Of a DNA stretch of 64,000 nucleotides, positions 1 to 15,800 are shown piece after piece. Every line of letters starts with the position of its first letter. The stretch's first letter is position 1. Both the position numbers and the translations under genes were made by a program. The notes under the pieces are model-generated. The model searched no databases and was not told the DNA's origin. It saw only the letters and a program-made list of their open reading frames with translations. Location: assembly GCA_025267735.1 (NCBI GenBank), contig CM046301.1, positions 68,467,872 through 68,531,871 on the forward strand. The letters are read 5' to 3'. This DNA is from Mactra quadrangularis. Lineage: Eukaryota; Mollusca; Bivalvia; Venerida; Mactridae.

Positions 1-645
1 CAATTCTACTTTCGGTTTTGATCTTCTTTCAGTTTGAAAAGCAATATATAACATTCACATATTTTAGCAATACATGTATTTGTATTTATTTAAAAATTCT
101 TGCTCTTAAGAGGTGTATGAAATAGATAAAATGTCTATTTTCTATGCAGTCGAAAACTGTGTTGCTTTTGAAAATGGGACTTTAAAATGATTGATTAATC
201 TAATCTAAAGCAAACTATTTAACAATTGAAACATAAACGTTAGCCGTATAACAAAATGTTTGTATATTTTAGTGATATTCAATACATATACAATGTAAAA
301 TTTTCACCGATTATACGAAATTTTGAATCCTTTATAACAAAGGCTGGCTTCTAAACTTATTCTTATTCTAAACAAATTCTTTAGAATTAATTCATTTAAC
401 TGTGTGTTGCATCTGTTTTACATATTCTTAATTGATCTTAACTGTGCATTGCGTACACATCAAATTTGATTTTTTTAATAATTATAATTTACAAATATAC
501 TAATAGACCTATCAATTTCCTTAATTATACATGTACACTGGACGCATGATTCTTTGAATTTGTTAATATTATGCTTTAAATGTTTATTATACTGTACACT
601 GCTACATGTAATAACATAATTTAGCACTTTATGTTTTTTTCTTAG

Positions 646-800
646 GTATTTCAGCCGAAGGAGTATGTATTGCTGAACCGGCAAATGTAATAACATTCCG
701 AGATGTTTTCATACAGTTACATCTTCCATATAAAGCTATCAGACTAGAACAAATTGAAGTCAAAACAACTGTTTTTAATTATGCAGCAAACAACATGACA
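646..800 (+). CDS. C3: C3-like exon 1 of window (end MG6 / start MG7)
   Basis: Acceptor tttcttag, donor gtaagt. Enters with two bases completing a Gly codon and ends in phase 0. Reads GISAEGVCIAEP, the segment just before MG7, then the MG7 start. The preceding 645 bases hold no exon I can recognise. Confidence 0.92.
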
Positions 801-3800
801 GTAAGTTTAGTAAAAATTGTCAATTTAAGGAGATAATTTTCCTTGAATAATCAAAAGTCAGAGGAAAAAATCATCGAGTATTAGAAGCGTGGTTGAATTT
901 GTGTTTGATACCAATATTCACGATCATATAGTTTCTTTAGTATCAAATATCAATCATATAATTTCTTTTCATCAAAAAACCTAAATGAGCCTTTTGAACA
1001 CATTTTCAATATAAAAAGAGCGCTATACAAATATGGTTTATAACAATAATTTACGGGTCGATAGCGCAGTTGGTAGCCCGTCGGCATTTGGAATCTGATG
1101 CCCGAGGGGGTGCGGGTTCGAATATCACTCGGGGGGTACCCTTCCATGAAAATCTGACAATAATGTCGATTTTCCTCCATTGATTATACAATATGGATAA
1201 GTTTCCTGCCTTGTGGAAGGGTAGGTGAGTACTGCTTTTAGACAATGCTCCAGGAAAACTAGGTAATGTGCGCTGGACGCCGTAAAATAACCTAAATTGT
1301 GTTGACACGGCGTTAAATCTAATTAAAAAACAAAATTATTTACATTTTTCATTCAAGGCAACAATTATGTTTGATATACTTCGTTATTTTTCATTTTTTA
1401 TCTTTTTTATTATAACCACATGCTAATTGACTAGACAGAAACAAACAATGCGTGATTAACTAAACATTTCTTAAATTTATGAATTTATTTAACTCTTTCT
1501 AGGCATATGTGTACCTAAAAGGCACCAAGGAATTGTGTTATGATTCGGAGGGAGGTATAGCAAAACCAACAAAGAGAACAACTGTTGTTGTTCCAAGTCA
1601 TAGCGCACAAACTGTACGATTTCCTGTCATACCTTTGAAGACAGGCAAGTTTGTTGTACGTGCATCCCTCTTTGCTAATTTTGAGTTTACACAGTACACT
1701 GATGAAGTGGAGAAGACTCTACTAGTTGATGTAAGAACTTTTAATCAAACCAATTAGAGTAATCAATTGATTCAATCTATTCAATCAATTTCGGCAAGAT
1801 ACAGGGCTATCTTTATTTTACCATGCCTTGATCAATTCACTAGTAATTTATCTACATTTGTTCATTTTAATTGAATAATAGCATCATGTATTTGGTACTT
1901 AGAAACTAAAAAAGACATTTTATGACAAAAAAGTTTTTTGGTGTTAAATTTAGCTTCATTGTCAGGTATCAGACCACTGATCATTGAGTAGAGTCAATCG
2001 TCAAGGTATAACAAATGCTGTTTACAGATAAAAAAAAACCGTCCTTTTAAATCTGAAACTCAGTTTGTAGCACGTCTGACTGAGAGCGCAGTAGTCGTAG
2101 CTTCGATTTCCAAAGCGAAACTTAAATACTTTACTGGAAATTGGTCATGAACATTTTCACTCTGCTGTTTGATTCTGTATCAACAAGGACAGGAGCCAAG
2201 CAATGATAAAGAATTGCTCTTAGTTCTAGATAAAATCTAAGGTTCAGAGATAAAGAGCTGTCCCTAGGAATTGAATGGGCCGTCGACTGGCACATGCGTT
2301 AATTATACTGTACATAAATAAAGCGTATTGGAAACAGTATTTCTATTAATCTCTCCAAATATATATTATACATATATTTTACTAATTGTGATCAAATAGA
2401 AATAACTTATGGCATTATATATAACGTTACACAGATGAAAGAATATAAATGTACAAAATGTTCTTATACAGAACCGATACACTTAACTCTAACTTCTTGC
2501 TTTTGTTTTAGCATGAAGGAATAGAAGAAAGAATCACTATTCAAGCATGTCTTGACCCACATAATAAAGCCAAGGACTGTAAACAAGACAAGCGTGTTAC
2601 ATCTGGTAAGTTTGTTATGATTTAATTACTCGTCGCTAATTTGTCATATATTACATGTGTGTGTTGTCAAACTTGGGAAAATGTAAGTGTTAAAGTTAAA
2701 AGATTAAAATATTCAAAAAGTGCTTCATACTGGTCAACTCTCAAGGCAAAATGTCCATGTGACAGTGAGTAGGTCAACTGACCAAGATGAATACGACCGA
2801 GAAATTGTTGAAAAGTACCATTAGGATGGAGCTTATTTTGCGACTTTTTATTTTTTGTATCTTACCTCCTAATTTTGTTCCATTGTGTAAAGAAACAGGT
2901 TAGGCTATATATAAGCGCAATTAAACACTTTTTCGAGGTAACTCATCCACTATAAAATTTCTGAGAAAAAATTCAGTAGCCGGTATATAAATTTGGGATA
3001 TTTTTATTGGGAGCTTCAATGAATTTTATAATGTTAATTTTAGATATTGTTTTCAGCATTGGTAATTATTTATATACATGTATATATAATCTCATGTTAA
3101 AAATAAGTGAGTAAAAAATATTTTATATAAATGTTTATACTGGACATAACATGTTATATATACCATACGATTGTAATAACATGTATTTTGGGCAGGAAGC
3201 CTTTCTTTACCTAATAAAGTTATTTAGTAAAACTGTTTACTTACGCAGTTTTAAGAAATTTAACAAATGTCGGAGGTTTTAAACGAGTCATTAAATTCCA
3301 TATCATGTTGTTAGATATAAACAGAAAAAACCATCACGATTTCATTTTTTTGCGCGAGAACGATAATTATTCTCATTGCTTATTAATAGGGACCTGAAAT
3401 TGAATAAGTGCGCTAGTATAAATTCAGACACCAATCGAATGTTTATGACAAAAGCACTAACGTCCGCATTGTGGTCACTTTAACATAAACATCATATACA
3501 GTTCGTACAAAAACATGTTTCGCCACACATTTTATTAAATAAACTTTACAGCATTCCTTTTCAATATTGCGCTACCTTTGGAATGAATTGGTTTCTTTGA
3601 ATGCTAACACAAGCACGTTTTATTATTTTTTCTTACTTTACCTGTGTACTTGGATCAGGTTGTAATATTTGTATTTTAGAAAAACCAACAAGATGCTTTT
3701 CATGCACCCCCACAATCTGGGTGCACCTGTCATGTGATCGAAGCACAGTGAAACATTTACGGATCAAGGAATCCTTGAACTTTCCTCCATTAAAACTAAA

Positions 3801-6800
3801 ATGTTCAAGTTAGATTTAAAACTGGTCTTCAAGAAGTATAAACTGTTTACATGTATTGAGGAGAACGTGCAAAAATCAAATTAGCCATCAATTAAATGCA
3901 AAATTGTACTTTGCATTACATACCATAATCATGTTTCTATATCCATCGGTGTTCCTAACTTGGCAGCGCCGTGGTACTAGCATAAGAACACGTTTGCTTT
4001 TACCGTTTTACAAAATATTTCGTACAACATATTATTTTAATAATTTTATGTTGTGAATCTCCATTCGCATTTAATTGTACAGTTTTTACTTCTTTTTCGA
4101 TTTCAGAAACCTATAGTAAAGGCATTTATGCGACTCAGATACTAAAAATCAACCTTACGCTACCTGAAAGTGCCATACCAAACACTGGAAGTGGAACTGC
4201 TTATCTTCAAGGTAAATACTAAAGTTCTAAGTATTTTTAATGTCTACAAGACTTTTGTATCTTCAATACAGTAATTGTTTTACTCCACTGTGCTTTTCGC
4301 TGCATTTCAACATATGTACGTTCTGTCATATTGCTGCGACGGTCGTTTAAACTTTTAATCGCTGCCCTTATAAAAATAACACAAGATTACTTTAATAACT
4401 TTTGACAATATGACACATTTGACAATATTGATATGGACGCATATAAATTCTGGATATTAAAAATTCTTCAAGAAATAGAACGAACAATAAATTGTGCGGA
4501 GGTATAAATTTTGAAGGCACTATAATACGTGATCGTGAAGGTATTGCGAATGGCTGGTGCAAACATTTTAAAACATTGTACACTCCTTTTATGTGCTCAG
4601 TGAATACTCCTGAACCCGGGTCGATAGCGCAGTAGGTAGCGCGCCGGGATTTGGAATCTCGAGCCCGAGGGGGAGCGGGTTCGAATCCCACCCGGGGAGG
4701 TTATTTCCTTCCATGAAAATTTGACAATAATGTCGATTTTCCTCCATTGATTAGAAAATATGGAGAAGTTTCCGGCCTTGTGGAAGGGTTGGTGAGTACT
4801 GGTTATAGACAATGGTCCAGGAAAGCTATGTATGTATAACACTTCTATAAGAAGTAGTGGTAAAACTATTGTAATAGTCTTTTGTCTTATACTATGTAAA
4901 TAATGTTTGTAATATTTTGATTTTGTTTTGTAGCTCTCCAATATTGGAAGAAATAAAGTTATATAAACAGACATCTAATTTGAATTTTATTATTTCAGGT
5001 GTTGTTATTGAAAATACGATACAGACTTTGCTTCAAAACGGGGTGAAAGGACTTTTGCAAAGGCCATCGGGATGTGGCGAACAGACAATGTATGGTCTTG
5101 CACTATCTGTTTATGCTATGAATTACATGAAACAAACAATGACTATGGACATTGAATCTGAAAAGAAGGGATATAATTACATCAGACATGGTCAGTAAAA
5201 ATTTTTAATAATTGATCTACCAATACAACGATCACTTATTTAAGTTATTCCACGCCATTAGAAACCATGCATATTGTTATCTACTTATGAACTATGTGCG
5301 AATCGAATTGACTCTAAAAATGTTAGCGATATATCTTTATAACATTTTTATTTAAAACTGTATTTCTTTCAGACTATTTGTTATAAAATGATATGTCATT
5401 ATTTCAGGAATTGACAGAGAAATTACGTTTCGAAAGAGTGATGGATCATATTCTGCTTGGTGGAAAAGACCATCAAGTACATGGTATGTAAACATGAGCT
5501 GCCTATTAATAATTGTGCTTGATTGAGGATTTAACCCGGGTCGATAGCGCGTTTGGTAGCACGCCGGGATTCGGAATCTCGTGTCCCGAGGGGGTTCGGG
5601 TTCGAATCTCACCCGAGAAGGTTATACCCTTCCATGAAAATTTGACAATATGTCAATTTTCCTCCATTGATTAGATGATATGGAGAAGTTTCCGGTCTTG
5701 TGGAAAGGTAGGTGAGTACTGGTTATAGACAAGGGTCCAGGAAAGCTAGGTTAGGTGCGCTGGACGCCGTTAAATGACCTAAATTGCGTTGACACGGCGT
5801 TAAAATCCAATAATAATAAAAAATAATAATGATTGAGGATTATTATTTACTTTTCATTTCTCATCTATACTTAATATAAAATCTTTATAAACAATAATTT
5901 GTAACAAATCATCAATATGAGTTATTGTGGAGGTCTATTAAGTGTCCGTGTGTGCATTAGTGCGTGTGTGCGTGCGTTTTCGTCAACAGTAATAAAAAAA
6001 AAATAATGAAATAAATAAACAGTACAGTTACCAAATTTGGCATGTAGCATCATCAAAAAGTTCTTTACACTTATTGTTCAAATTTTGTCAGTATTGACCC
6101 CGCCCTAGGGGCCAACAGACTTAAATGAGAAAACTTATATTTGGCATGTGGCATTTACTTAAAGGCCTCTGCAAAATTTGATCAAGTTATGTCCTTGGGG
6201 TTATAATGAGTCCTTCATCACGAGTCACAGTTTAGTATGTAAGTGGTAAAAAGAATGTGTCTGATAACCTTTGAATTTTGTTCTTTATTGATTGGTCTAT
6301 GATATTAAGGGGACTTTTGTTTCAAAATATAATTTGCTTTTTAATAACCCAAACTTAAATAGAAAAAATAGTACAAGAACTTTATAATTTATATAACAAA
6401 GCTTTAAATTTTTTAACAACTTTTTTGAACACGAATATGTCTGCATGATGTTTTACAAAATGGAACGGCAGAGATAGATATTGCTTGTAATGTGATTAAA
6501 AACTGCTACACGTTTTCATTTGAAAATATGGTTTATTTTAGACTAGACAAATCGATTATAAAAATAAACATGATTGGTACATACCATGTTATTTTGACTA
6601 ATTACATTTTATGCAATGTGCACCACGTAATGTCCTGTTATGTAAACGTTATGGTAAATACAAATGCATTTCTAAGAATAAGTTATTTTAACTAAGACCT
6701 GAATAATAGTATTAATATCAGACCACAGGGAATTGTCAAGTTACCTCCCTTTGATTTTTCAAACATACCTTTTATATACTTATATACAAGGGGTACAACT

Positions 6801-9800
6801 GCATTTACTTGATTGTTTGTGCCATTTTTGATGTTTTTGATAATTTAATGGTATTTATGGTCTGCGCTATGAAACATTTAATATTCATAGCCCGAAAGGT
6901 TATGTTTAATCGATTTAATCGTGTCGTTAAAGTGCTACCAGGGTATCAGTATTTTTTGTGAGTCACAAAATAATAAATCTAGATGAAGTGGTCTAGTAAA
7001 TGCAGTTGTACCTCTTGTATATAAGTATATAAAAGGTATGTTTGAAAAATCAAAGGGAGGTAATTTGACAATTCCCTGTGTATCAGACGTATACCCTATT
7101 ACAGAAAAGTATAATCAATTTGTGTATACTTTATATCCAGGGTTACGGCATATATAATTAAAGTGTTTTGCCAAGCTAAAAAGGTGGTCGATGATGCTGT
7201 TTATTCAGGAAATATTGAGAAATCAATACAATGGCTTGAATCCACAATGAGCTCAGATGGTACATACATTGAAGAAATTACTTTTTACCATATCAATAGT
7301 CATTCTCTGGTGGCATTTGTTCTTATAACATTACACGAATGTAGCCGTTTTGTTCAAGTAAGTATTTGTACAATGATTATATGCATTACAATGTATATGT
7401 CATTTATATTTATTTTTTGTTGGGTTTAACGCCGTAACAACACATTGTTTAAGTCAAATAACGGCATTTAGTCAACTTACTGTTCCTGGAAACGCTAAAT
7501 CTCTGGATTAAGCCATACATTCGTCAGTGTCTGACAACTGCCCTACATGATTAAAAATCATTGGGAAAAAATATCATACATGATGTTATATAGTGTGTTT
7601 GCGTATGTTTTTAATGAGTTGTTTTATATTTCAAGTTGATTGGACCTACATTATTCGTTATAGACCTTCCAAATGTATTCCTTGCATACTGATATTGTAT
7701 ATAGTATGCGCAACACTATCGAACTATTTTTATGACGAGGTCCACGTATTTACCAGAAATTTTTTTTATAGTGCTTTAACATTAAGATATAAAAAAACTG
7801 AAAACGTATTAGTTGGTTTTTCTTAAATAGTTACTAATAATGACATATGAACAATTTTGACCAGTAAATTAGTATCAAAATCGATTAAACAATAAGTATT
7901 AAGTCCTGACAAACAATTGTTATGTATACTACATAGTATATATCATATATTGCACCCTTGTATTTGAAAAGGGAATTATTTCATTTATATATCTTTATAT
8001 TTCTGAGAAGGTAAAAAGAAACTTATATAGATGTTTTTATATCGCAGGTTATGTATTTTAGAAGTACATGTATTATCAATTGTATAAATGTACTATAATA
8101 TTACATATATATTATTATAATATATAACGCTTTAGATACATTTTTACTCAGTTTTTACTAAACTTTGATTACCTGTTTGGACCAGTTCTAAAAATTTATA
8201 CATATTAGATCTATTTCTGTAATAAAATGGTATATACCGTTTCCTCAAATCCTTATGTAATAACATTCTAGAATAAAATAATACTAGTCCCTACATGAAG
8301 GGTCCTTGGTTGTACACATAATGTATGCATAAGGCGTAATATTCATTTTTTATTAATTCAACGTATTGATATTTACACGTCAAAATTGTTTAAATGTCAT
8401 TAATATAAACACTACCATTTATATTTTCCTGTTTAAACGTAATTTAAATGCAAGATACAAACTAAAAAATGTTTAGCCTTTTTTCGTCTTTTTGTTTTTG
8501 GTAAATACATGGAACCTTCGACCGCAAGAAACTCCGTCAATTTAATGTTTCAGGGCTTATAACATTAAGATTTTAGACAAAAATCCAAATAAACGCCTCA
8601 GGGACGTGTTTGAATAACGCATACGTCAACGTCTTGTACAGTATGTGACGTTACCAGAACTAAACATTGCTTTACATGAGGAATGGACAAGCATCCTAGT
8701 ACGTTTTGTACGACGTCCTACTGGGTATTCAATACTCAAGATTTTAGCAGTCGTGAATTCAAATTAGACGGACCCTTATGATCAAATCTTGTTAACTTTT
8801 TTCTCCTACTGGGCTTTTGATTCTGTGAATATTTTGTTTTTAAAAAATCGTTACATATTGTTTTGCTGTTGAATACTCATAACAAATGGTTCTGTTATTA
8901 TCATTTTAAATTTGATAATATCAACATTAAAACTTTGGATAATATTTACGTTTTTGTACCTATTTGCGTTAATATTTGCTTAGTATAAGTACATTACATG
9001 TTTGTTTTGTATTGCCTATGAACAAATGTCTTTTCGCAATAAAATTATGTCTATGTCAATGTTTATTTTCGAATGATCTCTTATCCAAATATTTGAATAG
9101 TTAAATTGACTATATGTGTATATGCATATTTTTAAACAGACTTTCGTAGAGAAATTTTCTCTCAATTGACGAAATGTCTAACATTTTTAAGCACAATATT
9201 TCAAGTTTTTAACACATTTTATTATTTATTCAAACATTTAAATTAAAAATTCTGATAAAAACTATTAGTACGGGACATAACTAAAAACCGGAGTTAGGGG
9301 AAAACGAACCGGTTTAAAAGTGTCCTAAAAATATAGAATCAATAAATTTGGAAGTTTAATTGATTATTTTATTTTTCTGCAGTCTTAAATGGGTAAAATT
9401 CACAAATACTTGTATCACTTTGAACACTATACTAATAGTAGAATTTAAAATTTCATGTTTGATTGAATAATTGGGGACCAATTGTTTTTGTCATGAGCTC
9501 ATTGTTTTAGCTCATGTGGGACTTGTAGGTTTCATTTTTATAAAAATCTCACATGTTATTATATTAAATACCATCTTCACTAAGTATCAGTCTGCTTTCC
9601 CACGAAATGAGACATACTCCAAAGCTTAGTTCTAAATTGACCACAAGAACTAAGACTATCGGTTAAATGCAGTAGTGATTAAATGCCAGTGTTCTTAACC
9701 ACCCACTGAGGCTGGTGTAGGTTAACAAACGACAGACATAATTATAGAACATATTTTTTACAAATTCATTTAAATACTCACGATGCTTTATAACGACGCT

Positions 9801-12800
9801 GCATTTATCTTTGATTTTGAATTATTATAGAAGTCAATAGCAAACGTTTAAAGACATAAATGTAATTTTGATTTATTTAATTGTTTCTTTTTTTATTGAT
9901 ATGGATTTCAGTCAGCAGTAAGCAAACCAATGAAGTATATAGAAAACCTTGATAGAAATATGCTTCGAAATAATCCGTATACATTAGCAATATCTACCTA
10001 TGCTCTTGCATTATCAAAAAGCACTAAGAGATACGAATTCTTGGGTATTCTAAAGACCATTAAGACCAGTTCAGGTATTATATCGGCATTCTTTTTAAAA
10101 ATCAATTTATTACCTCATTATCGACGTCTTCTTTGACACGTATTTGTTCTCATTTCTTTTACATAACTGTTTTGTAAAGAGACAAATGAATAGACATATT
10201 CTTTTATTTTCTTTTTAACAGAAATAACATAATATAATACTGAGTGTAAATTATACATTTATTAGAATACAACCACTTTTGAACAACACCCACTGGCTGG
10301 GACTTATATGTGTTGCTGTTCAGAGTTTGTTGTTCTGCAGAGGTTAATTAAATTTAAATTATGTCTCAGGGTAACATCGAAAGTTTTTGTTGAGCCGAGG
10401 AAATGTTCTATAGATTGCTGTTCTGCAGATGTTACGCTGTACCATGAATATGAATAAGTAATATCGAAATAAACATATCGGGTCGATTGCATAAGTCTAG
10501 TCTTAAAATAATCTCGAGTTTAAACCAGGGTTTAAACTCTGTCCATTTCATAAATGTAGTTTAACTAGTCGCGGAATAAGCAAAAACTGGATGGATTGCA
10601 TAAATACAGTTTAGACAAAACCTGATTTTATATTTAGTCTAGTCAGGGTCTTTCAAATAGAATGGTCCGGAAACCGACCGGTTGACGGAATAAAGTTGTC
10701 TCAGTATGTCACGTGACTTCGCTTTAATAAATAGCGTTCTGATGATCATCTGCCATATTGGCTACAAATTTGCTGTTGAAAATCTCAATATTTCCCTTAA
10801 TGACGTTAAGTCAACAAAATTAATTTAAAACATATGTTGAGAACTATCTTATATCATTATTGTCGGAATAGAGTAATATTTTATTGCATGTTGATGAAAA
10901 TCCGTGATTTTCCCTGTGACGGTATCGAAGTAAAATTCTTCCCTGAACATTTTTATATTTTAAAAACGGTCTATTTTATTGAGTATTTATGACATTTTAC
11001 ATTTTTTTATAAATAGGACGCTTGTTAATGCAAAACCAAATTTGTTCAACAGCGACGAGAAAAGATTTTATCGGTTGGTGGCTTATAATTTGTGATATTG
11101 GAGTTTGAGAATGACGTATTTTGGTGTTTCCGCCATTTTTAAGGGAATATTTTGCAAATAGCGTGCGACTTAATTGTATGTTTTATAGTTGTAAGAACAA
11201 ATTTGTGACGTCCCAAGCGAAAATCCAGCTCGATGAGAAACGATGTTATTTCAGTGAACACGTTAAACAGTTTGACGTAAAAATTGTGTGAATCATCGTC
11301 ATAATAAATCGATTTTTGTAAGTTATTATCCAACAAAAGTCCTTAATATTTTACTCGAGGGTCCCTCTATACCTACAGAATACGCAACTGTGTTAAAAAC
11401 TTATAGGCGTGACGCCTAAAATGTATTAACGCAGTTTTTCTTCTTGGCGATCCAAGGTCAAAAACAAGATGGCGCGCTTTCTACATCTACCGTATACTGG
11501 CCACACTCATTACATTGCGTATTCTTAAAAAGAAGAAAGTAAGAAAGAAAAGTGAGAAATACGTACTGTGCTGGTTAAAAACAAGGTAATAGAGTTAAAG
11601 AAATTGTTGGCGAGTCTAGCCTTGAAGGCCTCGACTGAGCCTGCTGACACTAAGTCTGAAGATAAGCTGTTCCACTCTTTGATCGTCTTAGGGAAAAATA
11701 GACTGTTGTCGGTATGTGGTAGATGAGTAGGGCAACTTGAAGCAGTGTGCAGATGAATGTCTAGATTGGCGATTGTTTGGGAGTGAGTCTGTTTTCTTTG
11801 GTGATGGCTACTGGGTTGTTATGTATTTTGTATAGCAGTGTTAGTCGGCTGTTTCTTCTGCGTTCATGTAGAAATGGTCATTGTAGGTCTGTTAACATGT
11901 CAGTAACGCTGGATCTGTTTCTATAATTATTTTTAACGAATCTTGCTCTACGGCGTTTGATCTTGTCTAACTTTTCAATGTCTGCTTTCTCATAGGGATC
12001 TCAGATGGTTGAATGTATTCTATAGTTGGGCGGACATGTGACATGTAGGCGTCTTCTTTGATGCTTGTTGATGATATGTTTAGGTTTCTTCTGACAAAAT
12101 ATAGACTTTTAGTTGCTTTGATGGTAATGTTATTGATGTGCCCTCCTCAGTCAAGATAGTTATTTATAGTTAAGTCAAGATATTATGCTGATTTGACATG
12201 TTGAAGAATTTGATTATGGAGTTTGTACTGACTTTTGATGGTAGTTTTCGTTCTTGAGATAGTTAAGACTTGGCATTTATCTGGATGAAAAGCCATTTTC
12301 CATGTCTTCTCACACTTAGCAAGTTTCTCTAGGTCTTCTTGTAAGATGTTACAATCGTTGTCATTTGAGATAGTTAAGTAGATGATAGTGTCGTCGGCGA
12401 AAAGTCTGACTTTGGAGCGAATAGAGTTAGGCAAGTCATTGATGTAGTATAGAAAGAGACTTAGACCGAGGACGAACCATGAGGAACACAGATCCAACAG
12501 AGACTTGGTTAGAATGTTCTCTTTCAAGTACAACAGCCTGGGTTCTTTCACTGAGGAAGGCTTTGATCCAGAGGTTAGTTTGTCCTCTGATGCCATAGTA
12601 ATCAAGCTTACGAAGAAGTAGGTTATGTGATACTTTGCCGAATGCTTTTGAGAAATCTAGAATTAATACGTCAGTTCGTTTTCCATTTTCAAGGTTGATA
12701 GAGATGTCGTCTGTAAATTCTAGTTGGGGTCTCGCAGGATCTTCCTTTTCTGAAGCCGTGTTGTAGAGGATAAAGTATGTTATTGGATTCTCCATGTTTC

Positions 12801-15800
12801 ATGATGTGTGATGTAATACAGTGCTCTAAGATTTTGCAAGAGATACTGGTCAGATATATGGGTCGATAATTTTCAGCATTGTACTTGCTTCCCTTCTTGT
12901 AAATAGGTGCAACATTTGCTGTGCGACTGTCAGATGGTATGTCCCTTGTTTGGATGGAGTGGTTAAGGATGATTGTAAGAGTAAGGGCTATGTGGGCTGC
13001 AAGTTCTTTAAGTATTCTTGGAGAGATGGGGTCTGGTCCTGGTGCTTTGTGGATGTTGAGTGAGTTTAGTAGTTTCTCCACACCTGTTGTTGTGATGGTT
13101 ATATCAGGAGCTGTTGGGAAGACTTGGTCTGGCATGTAGTTTTCATCTGTGAACTGTTTTTGGGAAAATGTGTGCTTTTTGAGAAAACTGACTTGAATAG
13201 CTCAGTCAGAATAAATGCCTTACTTTTGGCATCAGAAAAGAGCTGGCCTTGGGGACGCAGGCCTGAGATTGATGTATTGTCCTTCTTTTTGTGTTTATTG
13301 AAGGTCCTTGGAATGAATTTCTTGGAGAATGATTTGTTATCTTCATGCTTGGTAGATGGAGTAGATGGAGTAGACACTAAGTTGTCAATGTAAGACCAAT
13401 AGGCCTGTCTCAGTTTTTCTGTACAAGTTGGTTTGGTTCCTTGACTTCTTAATATATGATGAGTGATTTGATTTCTTCTTCTTAGCGTACAGTCGGTCTC
13501 TCTTTTTAATAATTTTATTTATATCTAGAGTGATCCGTGGAAAGGAGTCTTTCGTCTTAGCTGTTTTGTGAGGAATGTGTTTTTAATGCCTACTAGGAGA
13601 TTGGTTTTGAAGGTTGTCCACAGTGAGTTGATATTTTCTTGACTTTGGGCTTGCAAGGTAACTGCATTGAACGTATAACTCATGTCTTCTCTGATACCGT
13701 CCCATCTAGCCTTTTTGTATAGTGGTACCTGCCGAGGAGCTTGCTTGTGGGAATCAGGTCGCATGTCAAATTCCATGTGTTCTGCATCATGGTCAGATAT
13801 TCCTGGTATGACATTGGTTCGAAGGACTTTGGAATGTAAATTGGTGATCGGTAGGTCTAAGGTGTTTTTGATTCTTGTAGTGTGAGACCGTTTTCATCAA
13901 GGTATTCAGAGAACATATAGTTTAGTTTGGAATGTTTTGTGTATGGAAAAACCTCCAATTCCAGCCTGAAAGGTTGAAGTCTCCATCAACATATCCAAAA
14001 ATATCGAGCTTTTAATTAGTCTTGAATAATTGCACGAATAATGTATTTTGTTCTTTGGAATTTTATCCCATATAGCATTATTAAATAAATACCTCGAACT
14101 TTCCAATCACCGTAGACTGTTTAACGATCTTTTCAAATTTATGCAAAAAGTCAATGTCAAAGCAACGATCTTTTCAAATTTATGCAGAAAGTCAATGTCA
14201 AAGCAACGATCTTTTCAAATTTATGCAAAAAGTCAATGTCAAAGCACGAAATTCTCATGATTAAGTGGTAATATTTCGGTGCACTGTAAAACATCCGACT
14301 ATAATGTATTCTACCTGAAGACTAACTGTTACAGGATAACTAAGCTGGAAGATTGCTATTCTCTGGACAAATATTGTTAGGCTAGCTAAAACAAAATTAA
14401 ACTTGAATTATGCAATAAAGAGATAAACTCGAGGCTAGTGAGCCCCGGACTAAGGTTTAAACTAGACAAAATGAAACTTGAATTGTGCAATAAGCCCAAA
14501 ATGTCGATTTTCTTTCAAGCAAAACTTTGATATAAACATCACTGGTTGTCTATTAACGTTCAAAAATCCCAAAAAAATTAAATATATCGTTTTCAACGTG
14601 TTTAGAATCTAGTTGCCCGTAGAAGTAATGCGTTTGGCTATCTATACATTCTCCCATGGAATTGTCATTCACAGTGCTAAATGGAAAGTAATCCGAAGAC
14701 ATACTTCCTATAGACCTATACTTATTCTTAATGCAGAATTACCGAAGTCCATTTAAATGAAAAGTTCAGTAGTCGATAAGTCATTCCACAGTTCACAGCC
14801 ATAGCTTGCTTTCTTTTTGTTTTGTTTTGTTTTGTTTTGGTTGAGGTCAAATCACTGACGTCGGCCAACCTTCTCTCTGTTTTAGCTATTAACAAGTTAC
14901 TAGGTTCATATTTTCATCATTAACTAACAGCTGCCATACATAATTTAGAGAGTGGTGACATCGAGAATGACCGTAGAGATTATTTCATAATAAAAGCCAG
15001 CGAAAGCATATGAATCCAACTCACTAGTCAGACAGGCTTATAGCGTGTTTCAGTTTAAACTCTTGACTTATCCATAATTAATATACATGTAGTCCTACAC
15101 TTAAATGTTCAGGATGATTGCCGGTGCAATTTTCTTAATCACTCAGAGACATACTGTTACTTTCTGTAATCGACTTATGATTTGTGTCTATGACGCGTAG
15201 AACACCATATGTTTTTGTCATTTTAATTATCCACAAAAACACTGCAGGTATGGTGCTTGAAAAAGGGTTAGTTAAAAAGAATAATTTCATTTTTGTTTTT
15301 AACAGATGACGATGGAACACATTGGAATAACGATGTAGAAACTACTTCGTATGCATTATTAGCAATACTCCAACTTGAGGAGACACTTGAAATGAGTGGA
15401 GATGTTGTAAAATGGTTAACGTCTAAGAGAAAAGCCAATGGGGGATTTGAATCGACTCAGGTAAGTTTGTTCTTACTATGTAAAGTAATACCAATGTTCT
15501 GTCTCACATGTCAACATATTTTGCTTGTAACTACATCATAAAATTAAATTTCAGGTTACAGTAGTGGGTCTTCAGGCATTAGCTGAATACAGTGTTAAAG
15601 CAGCTGATCCTGAATTGAATTTAAAGGTTTCAGCTTTGGCCGATAAATGGGGAAAGAATAACAAGTATAGTCTCACTCATGATAATGGTGTTTTACAGAA
15701 GATTATCAGAAATGCAAGTATCTATTTCTTGTCAATACATGTATATCATTTTGAAACTTAAGAATTTAGTGTGTCAGTACTTCACTTTATTATGCTCAAG

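Larger units (their letters stand above)
10480..14497. mobile_element. Large terminal-repeat DNA element T1, with a LINE nested inside
   Basis: Left end GGGTCGATTGCATAAGTCTA and right end, read on the other strand, GGGCTTATTGCACAATTCAA. Each end carries further ATTGCATAA-x-x-CAGTTT-like units. The right about 250 bases closely match the right end of T2 (19418-21202), including TCTCATGATTAAGTGG, so the two are copies of one family. Target-site duplication not clear. No transposase frame recognised. A non-LTR element occupies about 11590-13900. Confidence 0.72.
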
